Of a DNA stretch of 64,000 nt, positions 56,263 to 64,000 are shown piece by piece. This stretch comes from Glandiceps talaboti. Taxonomy: Eukaryota; Hemichordata; Enteropneusta; Spengelidae. The notes below the pieces were generated by a model. The model made no database searches, was not told the origin of the DNA, and saw nothing but the letters and a program-made list of their open reading frames with translations. The stretch is from contig NC_135563.1 in assembly GCF_964340395.1 (NCBI RefSeq), positions 310,001 to 374,000 of the forward strand, in the 5' to 3' direction. The position numbers were made by a program, and so were the translations under genes. Every line of letters begins with the position of its first letter. Position 1 is the stretch's first letter.

Positions 56263-57190
56263 TAGTTCCCGCCGGACAAAGTCCGAGACGAGGACTTCTG
56301 GATTGGGTTCCATCCGCCCATCTGTCCAGAGCCATTTCTTGGAGATACTTGGATAGTCTATCTGCTAGACCTCGGATGTTCTTCCGAAAGAATACGACAC
56401 ACGACCGACCATCGCTATCGAGGATGGAACATCCAAGGTCTAGCAAATGTCATCAGGATATAAATAACTGCCAATCAGAGAACCGTATTAGCGACAAGCA
56501 CAAACAGAGGACAATAGCTAATTTTTCATGCATATTCATCTTAAGGAGGGGGCTGTAAAAATAACCACCAATGTGTTAACTAAAAGTGTGAATGACAACG
56601 TCTACACACTCATCAAACACAATTACCATAAACTGATAAGACATAGTAATGACATAAATGTGTTTGTCAACACCTGCATGCAGAGATTGAATATATTAAA
56701 GTATATATATGCATACATGGCCCAACCCACTAATCTCAATGGAATGTCCGGTCTGAAAATGACATTTGCTAGACTGTCCGGGCAAGCCCTCACTGCGAAC
56801 TTCGTTCGCTTATCGTATAGAAAGAAAGCCCGAACGTCTAGCAGCAAGAATAATGCTTGGACTGATTTTTTCCAAACTTATAACAGGGGCAACATACAAT
56901 GGCATACATAGGCACGTCAATTTGTTTCATGATACGATCCAATATGGCCGCCTAGCAGCCATTTTGTTTGCGAATTTTCCCTATCCAAAGCCATAACTCA
57001 GACATGCTTGAACAGATCTCATTCAAAATTGGTATTAGGACAGTGTTCTATGACATACATGTGCATATTCATTGTTGTCATGATATGATCCAATATGGTT
57101 GCCTGGCAGCCATTTTGTTGGCACAGTTTTCATGTCCAAAGCCATAACTCAGACATGCTTGAACAGAATAGTGATATCAAAAACAACCAT
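56263..57190 (+). repeat. Dispersed repeat (ccaatatggccgcc family), copy 2, split by a MITE
   Basis: The left part, gttcccgccggacaaagtcc through ttcttggagatacttgga, ends at about 56351. It resumes as tgcttggactgattttttcc at about 56853 and continues with the gatccaatatggccgcc and ccataactcagacatgcttg modules. Confidence 0.85.
56352..56852. mobile_element. 500-bp foldback MITE inside the dispersed repeat
   Basis: Flanks atacttgga (56343-56351) and atgcttgga (about 56852-56860) look like a 9-bp duplication with one change. The arms (56352-56448 and 56757-56852) share gctagac..ttcgg and gtctagcaaatgtcat in inverse. A 127-codon ORF crosses its right edge and is not considered real. Confidence 0.65.
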
Positions 57191-57715
57191 ACAAAAATGT
57201 ATGAGGCCAAACAACATTAGCCAGATTTGAAAATGACAACATAAACTGCCAGTTCCTTAAAACCCAATCATATCGAGGAGTATGTCTTTTTCAATGACTT
57301 GTTTCAAACTTAGTACAGGGGTCAACATGTTGTCGCATTGAAAGTGTGTTGTGTCTATGAATCTTCATGTACATGTCATATCAATGTGAAGAAAACAACG
57401 TTGCCTGTCACACATAAATTTACAAATGTATATGCATGGCATTTTTAGTCAAAACCTCAACTGATGAGTTATGGATCATAAACATTATATTTCAATCTCT
57501 GAAACTAGAATGCATGCATGTATTTTATATCTCAATAAATATATCTGTTGTGCAGACCTACATGTATGATTGAAAACCAATAAATGCCTGAAATCGGAGG
57601 GAGTCTAGATACATGTATAACTGCACAATAGACAAGTTTTATGTTTGCAAACCAAAAATGCCTATTGTGTATTAATTTCCAATTTTCAATAGTCACTTTC
57701 TCCTATCTATTACAG
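57191..57715. other. Intergenic or intronic spacer before the JAKMIP exon
   Basis: AT-rich, no repeats recognised. It ends in a pyrimidine-rich tract and tattacag acceptor at 57708-57715, so an upstream noncoding exon probably exists outside this stretch. Confidence 0.5.
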
Positions 57716-58496
57716 GTGAGAAATAGGCCTTAAACTCCAGATCACTGCCAAAGGAGAAGATGAATAAAGTAGTCAACTAAAAGAGCGCCCCTATTTAATT
57801 AAAGTTTTAACACAAAGAAAGTAAAGGATTATTTTTCTAACATTTAAGATGACTAAACGTGTGGATAACAGCACTTCTGAAAGCCGACTGATGGCCACTT
57901 CACCAGATTTTCAAATACAGAGCCTAAAAAAGGCAAATGATGAAATGAGGAAACATATTGCAAGGTTGAAATCAGACATGGAGCAAGAACGTAACAAGTT
58001 TAAGAAATTGAAGAGAGAGAGAGTCAAAGATATTCGGACAGCAAGAGAACAACAACAACAACAAGCTATTATGGCAATATCTGATTTGAAGCAAAAATTG
58101 CACCAAGAAAAAAGTAACGAATTACTTGCCCAGAAAGACACATTGACAAGACAGTTTGAAATAGAGGTCAAGAAACTTGTACGACAGAAAGATGATGCTT
58201 TAGGAAAGATGCAGTCTGAATTACATAAAACAAAAGAAGAATTCCTAATGAAGACAAGGAATAGAGTTGCTGCTGATGCTCAAGATGAAGCAAGGAAAAA
58301 ATTTGAAATGGAGAGAAATCGTTTGTTGCAAGAGATCAGTGATCTTAGAGATGGAAAGAAAAAAGTTGAAATAATGCTCAGTGATATAAGTGAAGCGGAT
58401 CGACGTAGAGCTGCCGAAATGAAATGGAAATATGAAAAACATCAAATGGAAGTTGAACAATTGAAGAAAGATGCCAGGAGAGATATTTGTCGACTG
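57716..58496 (+). CDS. JAKMIP-like: First coding exon of a JAKMIP-family coiled-coil protein (CDS 57849-58496)
   Basis: Translation from 57849 gives 216 codons, ending in phase 0 at a consensus donor (CTG/GTAAGT at 58496/58497). Residues ~23-216 are continuous heptad-rich coiled coil: LKKANDEMRKHIARLKSDME, then LKQKLHQEKSNELLAQKDTL, EARKKFEMERNRLLQEISDL, and ADRRRAAEMKWKYEKHQMEV followed by a DARRDICRL end. Spacing and wording match the N-terminus of vertebrate JAKMIP1-3 (ANEELR..., ELK.KLHEEK..EL, EAR..F..ER..LQQEI.EL, AAE.., ERDIRRL). In vertebrates these proteins bind microtubules, and JAKMIP1 also binds JAK kinases and the GABA-B receptor; a similar cytoskeletal role here is inference. 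The 5' UTR part of the exon (57716-57848) follows an acceptor. The ORF's last 29 codons (to 58586) are intron. A five-Gln run is near residue 70. Confidence 0.9.
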
Positions 58497-58624
58497 GTAA
58501 GTCTTAGTAATGTATTACTTGCATGTCATTGTATATGCCACTTCTTACGTTTCAAACTAGTTTTTCTTAAGCTATGCAATTTTTAGTGAGTCATGGTATG
58601 TTAAACCTCACCATATATAACTAT

Positions 58625-59155
58625 TTTTTTAGTCAGACGGGGACTTAAGGATTGGGTTCCATCAGTCCGGAGTCGTTTCTTGGAGATGCCTGGACCGATT
58701 TTTTTCAAACTTGGTACAGGGGCAACATACTATGGCATACATATGCATGTTAATTTGTTTCATGATACGATCCAATATGGCCGCCTAGCAGCCATTTTGT
58801 TTGTGAATTTTCCCTGTCCAAAGCCATAACTCAGACATGCTTGAACGGATCTCATTCAAATTTGGTATTAGCACAGTGTGCTATGAAATGCATGTGCATA
58901 TCCATTTTCGTTGTGATATAATCCGATATGGGTGCCTGGCAGCCATTTTCTTGGCACAGTTTTCATGTCCAAAACCATAACTCAGACATGCTTAAACAGA
59001 TCTCATTCAAAGTTGGTATTAGCACAGTGTTCTATGACGTTCATGTGCATATTCATTGTTGTCGCGATGTGATCCAATATGACTGCCTGGCAGCCATTTT
59101 GTTTGCGAATTTTTCATGACCAAAGCCATAACTCAGACATGCTTGAACAGGTCTT
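58625..59155 (+). repeat. Dispersed repeat (ccaatatggccgcc family), copy 3
   Basis: ggggacttaaggattgggtt, ttcttggagatgcctggacc, then three ~135-150 bp tandem modules each with gatccaatatgg..gcctggcagccattttg and ccataactcagacatgctt. It ends in a C-run (59157-59173). Confidence 0.9.
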
Positions 59156-61027
59156 CCCCCCCCCCCCCCCCCCATCCCATACCCAACCCATCCTTTATTG
59201 TTGAATGGTTTTATTCCATGACATCATCTTGAAGAGTAGGCATGTCCCATGGCCAACGAGGAGACACAACATGAGTAGGCATGTTCCATGCCCAACGAGC
59301 AGACACAACATATCTAAGTCTGTTTGATTTAGGTTCACAAGTGTTGTTGCGTGATCAGAGTAGTGATATCAAGAAAATGATAACATAATTTGTCAGTTCC
59401 TTAAAACCCAATCATAGCGGGGACTATGTCATTCTGAATGACTTGTTAAACTCATGTTCCAGGTTGTTAATAAATAGATCTTTTCAGAAAAGTAGGGGTG
59501 CTATCATAAATCTATAATAGTTTCATTTATATGCTGATGTCCATTTTATTGTAATTGCTCTATAATGTTTCTGAGTATTTCTTTTCACCAAATTCAAAAG
59601 CAATAGTCTAGCCAAAAATGAGACCAACAAGGGAGTTAAGGTACATTTGTTGCAATGAATAAAAAAAAGTTTAGCCTTGAGGGAAGACTTTTCTTGACAT
59701 TCTGGTGAGAAGCTAGCAGCTTATCTACGTGCAATTAAATAATATTTTCTTCTTACAATCACTAGCTTTTCTAAGATTACATCAAATCAATGAGCCCTTT
59801 TAAATGCATTTCTATTTTGGGGAAAATGAGAAAGGTTTTTCCAACAATACTATTATTGTGCACTTAATCCTGCTAATATATAGCTTATATTTATGAAATG
59901 ATAATATTGATTATCACATTACTACTTTTTTAATATGTTTGATTAATGGCTGCCACAATTTACAGCCGTTTCTGTTTAGTTCATCGTCACAAACGTTCTC
60001 CCTAGATAATGTAAATAATGTATATTGCATATACCGTAATTGAATAGTGAAATAAAAGGCTGTTTTCAACATATAAATCTGATACAGTGTACTATATACA
60101 TGTACTTACATTTATTTTGCTGAACTATCCTACAACAAAAATGAACATTTATGTTACATAGGCTAGGTGTGTGTTTTGTCACCCTTGTTCCTCAACTCTA
60201 GTGTATATCAGGAAAGTTGGTTAATGATGGAGGGGTTATGTTACGCCCATACCAACAGCCAAATGATCGCGTATATCGCAAAGATAGTAACAGGGTTTGA
60301 TAGGCAACTGGATAGTCATTCAGCAAATGAACACCTATTGTTAGCATGGACTAGCATACCTTTAATTCTGTGTGATCTGTAGGAGTTTTGTGATATGTCA
60401 ATAAAGTATGACTCTGAGTAGCTACTTATCCTACATTGTGTTTGGTGCCGACACCAGGATGCCCGATACACAACAAACCCCTCCACAGTCTCTTGAAAAG
60501 TTGATGGCTGCATGCACATCCCACCGCGGACATTCAACAAGAAGATGTTTGCATTCAACAATACTGGGACTTGAAGACTATAGTTAAACTTATCAATGAT
60601 CCACACAATACTACAGGGAATATAGACATTGATTTCAAATTTTAGCCACACTACAAGCGACTTCTCTCCCTATCCACCACTACCCACCCACTACCGCACA
60701 GCAACCTGCCTTCTAATGTGCCTAGCCACATACATGTACATGAATACTTACATGCCTGTGAGTGTCATTGGAGAGAATTAGCATGTTCCATTGTATTATG
60801 GAAAGTCACTCAAGAAATGTTTATTCTAGTTTGTACACACATAGTAGATTTATCAAAGCCCCAATAGAGGGAACCCTTGAATGTGCTATTATAGAAAACA
60901 TTTGTGTAGACTTTATCATGGAACTCTAAAAGTTAAGTATTCACTTACTGCAAATAAAATTCAATATGTTTTGATCAATAGTTATTGTTATTTTATTGTA
61001 TTGAAATGAGTCACACCTTGACAAATA

Positions 61028-61098
61028 ATTGGTCTTCAGGGAATTCTACCATCACACCAAATTGGTCTTCAGGGAATTCTACCATCACACCAAACTCA
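61028..61098. repeat. Two copies of a ~34-bp unit
   Basis: aattggtcttcagggaattc and taccatcacaccaa occur twice in tandem. Confidence 0.9.
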
Positions 61099-61555
61099 TT
61101 GAAGCATGTCTGTACAGCTCTCTAACTAAGCAGTTATCTTTTAAAGAGAGAGTGGGAGAGGGTGGGGAAGGCAGAGGTCGAGGCGGAGAGGTGGAGTAAG
61201 ACAGGGAGGGGTAGAGACTAGTGTAGAAAAAGATTGGAGAATCTTTGAGAAAGAAAGTGTGATTACTACATTGCATACCACAGATTACTTGCACTGTTGT
61301 GTGCACATACTGGTGGTATTTGCACTGCTGTGCAATTTATTGCATATCTGCGTGCCATTGATATGCAAACGAGGTGATTATTCATTCTACCCTAAAGCAG
61401 ATAATAGCACAGTGTTCTTGGTTTCATCTGGCTTTTGAAAATTCTTAGTAAATTTACTGATTGGGTCCAAAAATTTGTAGTAAATTTTAGAAATCATTGG
61501 TAAACTTTTGGTTCATAGAAAAAGTCAAACCACTGCTTTATGAAATAAATGATAG

Positions 61556-63285
61556 GATGGAAGTCACTAATCACCACAAAAGATATTATTGGATGGAAGT
61601 CACTTATCGCCACTATTCTATACAAGAAATCATTGGATGGAAGTCACTAGTCATCACTATTCTATACAAGAAATCATTGGATGGAAGTCACTAGTCACCA
61701 CTATTCTATAAAAGAAATCATTGGATGGAAGTCACTGATCACCACTATTCTACACAAGAAATCATTGGATGGAAGTCACTAGTCATCACTATTCTATACA
61801 AGAAATCATTGGATGGAAGTCACTGATCACCACTATTCTATACAAGAAATCATTGGATGGAAGTCACTAGTCATCACTATTCTATACAAGAAATCATTGG
61901 ATGGAAGTCACTGATCACCACTATTCTATACAAGAAATCATTGGATGGAAGCCACTTATCACCACTATTCTATACAAGAAATCATTGGATGGAAGTCACT
62001 TATCACCACTATTCTATACAAGAAATCATTGGATGGAAGTCACTTATCACCACTATTCTATACAAGAAATCATTGGATGGAAGCCACTTATCACCACTAT
62101 TCTATAAAAGAAATCATTGGATGGAAGTCACTTATCACCACTATTCTATACAAGAAATCATTGGATGGAAGTCACTGATCACCACTATTCTATAAAAGAA
62201 ATCATTGGATGGAAGTCACTGATCACCACTATTCTATACAAGAAATCATTGGATGGAAGTCACTTATCACCACTATTCTATACAAGAAATCATTGGATGA
62301 AGGTCACTTATCACCACTATTCTATACAAGAAATCATTGGATGGAAGCCACTTATCACCACTATTCTATAAAAGAAATCATTGGATAGAAGTCACTAGTC
62401 ACCACTATTCTATACAAGAAATCATTGGATGAAGGTCACTTATCGCCACTATTCTATAAAAGAAATCATTGGATGGAAGTCACTTATCACCACTATTCTA
62501 TACAAGAAATCATTGGATGGAAGTCACTTATCACCACTATTCTATACAAGAAATCATTGGATGGAAGTCACTTATCACCACTATTCTATACAAGAAATCA
62601 TTGGATGGAAGTCACTAGTCACCACTATTCTATACAAGAAATCATTGGATGGAAGTCACTTATCACCACTATTCTATACAAGAAATCATTGGATGGAAGT
62701 CACTAGTCACCACTATTCTACACAAGAAATCATTGGATGGAAGTCACTTATCACCACTATTCTATACAAGAAATCATTGGATGGAAGTCACTTATCACCA
62801 TTATTCTATACAAGAAATCATTGGATGGAAGTCACTGATCACCACTATTCTATAAAAGAAATCATTGGATGGAAGTCACTTATCACCACTATTCTATACA
62901 AGAAATCATTGGATGGAAGTCACTTATCACCACTATTCTATACAAGAAATCATTGGATGGAAGTCACTTATCACCACTATTCTATAAAAGAAATCATTGG
63001 ATGGAAGTCACTAGTCACCACTATTCTATACAAGAAATCATTGGATGGAAGTCACTAGTCACCACTATTCTATACAAGAAATCATTGGATGGAAGTCACT
63101 AGTCACCACTATTCTATACAAGAAATCATTGGATGGAAGTCACTTATCACCACTATTCTATACAAGAAATCATTGGATGGAAGTCACTAGTCACCACTAT
63201 TCTATACAAGAAATCATTGGATGAAGGTCACTTATCACCACTATTCTATACAAGAAATCATTGGATGGAAGTCACTAATCACCGT
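61556..63285 (+). repeat. 44-bp minisatellite, about 39 units
   Basis: Unit: aagaaatcattggatggaag, tcacttatcaccactattct, atac, with variants tta/tag/tga at the tcact.atca position, ggaagtc/ggaagcc/gaaggtc, and tacaag/taaaag/cacaag. Because 44 is not a multiple of 3, successive units cycle through frames, and the unit has no stop in any forward frame. Long ORFs (up to 209 codons, 62429-63058) therefore appear in all three frames with the same 44-residue repeat. I treat it as an intronic minisatellite. Confidence 0.97.
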
Positions 63286-64000
63286 TACTGAAAGCTTTGG
63301 GAAAACCCTGTGATGACAATAAAAGTAATCAAATAATGAATTTTTCTCTGTTTTCAAAAGATAATATATTGTGAATATAAATTGATTCCATAGCATATCA
63401 AGTCATATATAACCTTGAATGCGTGTAGCAATTTACAAAAGAGCCACAGGCAGAGATAGTACACCCTAGTATGTAAGCTATGTCTGGCATGTAACAAACA
63501 TGGTTCTTTCTCTACTTATCCTTTTGTCTGTATCATGCAAAAATACTGATTATAAGTATGTAATACATTCAGTGAATTTAAAGTACCAGGTTCTTCAGTG
63601 CTATGAACAATAGAAATCAGTACATTGGAAGTTGTTAAAAACACAATATGTGTATATAATTTATAAAGAGCTGACAAGTAAAACATGAATTTTAATATTG
63701 ACATGGTAACCGTGTACATGTACATGAACTCTTAATAATGAAAAGTAATCAATGCAAAAATGAAAAGATTAGTTAACTGTAAAATAGAACAACAAATACA
63801 TGTAAGTATATATTATTTACAATGACTAAGAAGGTACATTTTGTATATATTGTATTTTTGGTATGACCTCAGATTCTAGATGGTTATGACACATTCAACT
63901 GCTATGAAATGACAAAATGCTAGTTTGCTGCCTGATCATTAATCTAGTATACACAATGTACATGTACTTGTAAGTCTTGAGTTCATATACATGTATGTGC

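Larger units (their letters stand above)
58497..64000 (+). other. JAKMIP-like gene intron (at least 5.5 kb, open to the right)
   Basis: Begins with gtaagt. No further JAKMIP exon is recognised before the window ends, so the intron is at least 5.5 kb. 59175-61015 and 63290-64000 hold nothing I can identify. A purine-rich (GA/GGGA) tract lies at 61145-61230. Confidence 0.7.

Noticed and set aside
56528-56911. 127-codon ORF
   Set aside because: Runs across the junction between a MITE and a dispersed repeat; no motif.
60167-60382. Candidate second JAKMIP exon
   Set aside because: No coiled-coil heptads and no similarity to the expected continuation after the RRL junction.

Overview
This is a repeat-dominated piece of animal nuclear DNA. 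It is AT-rich and full of tacatgta-type words, with very long introns or intergenic stretches and many transposon families. A JAKMIP-like coding exon, Penelope-like and CR1/Jockey-like retroelements, hAT-like and other TIR elements, a tRNA-derived SINE and large satellite arrays together suggest a marine invertebrate (a lophotrochozoan, amphioxus or hemichordate are all possible). The species cannot be fixed from sequence alone. There are no operons or bacterial features.

Layout. 1-5560: truncated LINE, a partial foldback-element core, a hAT-like MITE, an ATGCAAAT satellite and a tandem 834-bp duplication. 5563-35633: one Penelope-like retroelement (minus strand) split into a GIY-YIG half (5563-6170) and a reverse-transcriptase half (33220-35633). 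The 27-kb segment between the halves is flanked by a 7-bp direct repeat (GGCACAC) and by matching inverted termini. It consists of a foldback-type element (6171-12626), about 18 kb of other DNA, and a second, left-truncated copy of the same element (30458-33219). This looks like a composite foldback transposon, or the product of recombination between two copies. The 18-kb cargo holds a decayed LINE with a SINE inside it, an orphan 195-codon ORF behind a TATA box, a 3-kb array with about 35 ATGCAAAT octamers, and a 1.2-kb array of 51-bp units flanked by a diverged segmental duplication. The first foldback copy itself carries a 3.5-kb insert with a perfect 26-bp hairpin at one edge and a 5'-truncated LINE whose RT frame is still open.

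35634-45000: a four-level nest. An ATGCAAAT satellite is interrupted by a hAT-like element (38553-44291, TSD GTTATGGT) that still carries two exons of a zinc-finger N-terminus. That element is interrupted by a 3.8-kb TIR element (39476-43306, 9-bp TSD) with a RecQ-like helicase relic, which is in turn interrupted by a 948-bp MITE. 45000-57700: further repeats, including a Harbinger-like 1.6-kb element with TAA repeats, arrays of CTAATTAG units in both orientations, runs of G/C, and foldback MITEs.

57716-64000: the one confident host gene. The first coding exon of a JAKMIP-family coiled-coil protein is followed by a consensus donor and a long intron. The visible intron holds a dispersed repeat and a 1.7-kb minisatellite of 44-bp units that is open in all three forward frames. 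Apart from this exon, nearly all coding potential here belongs to mobile elements.
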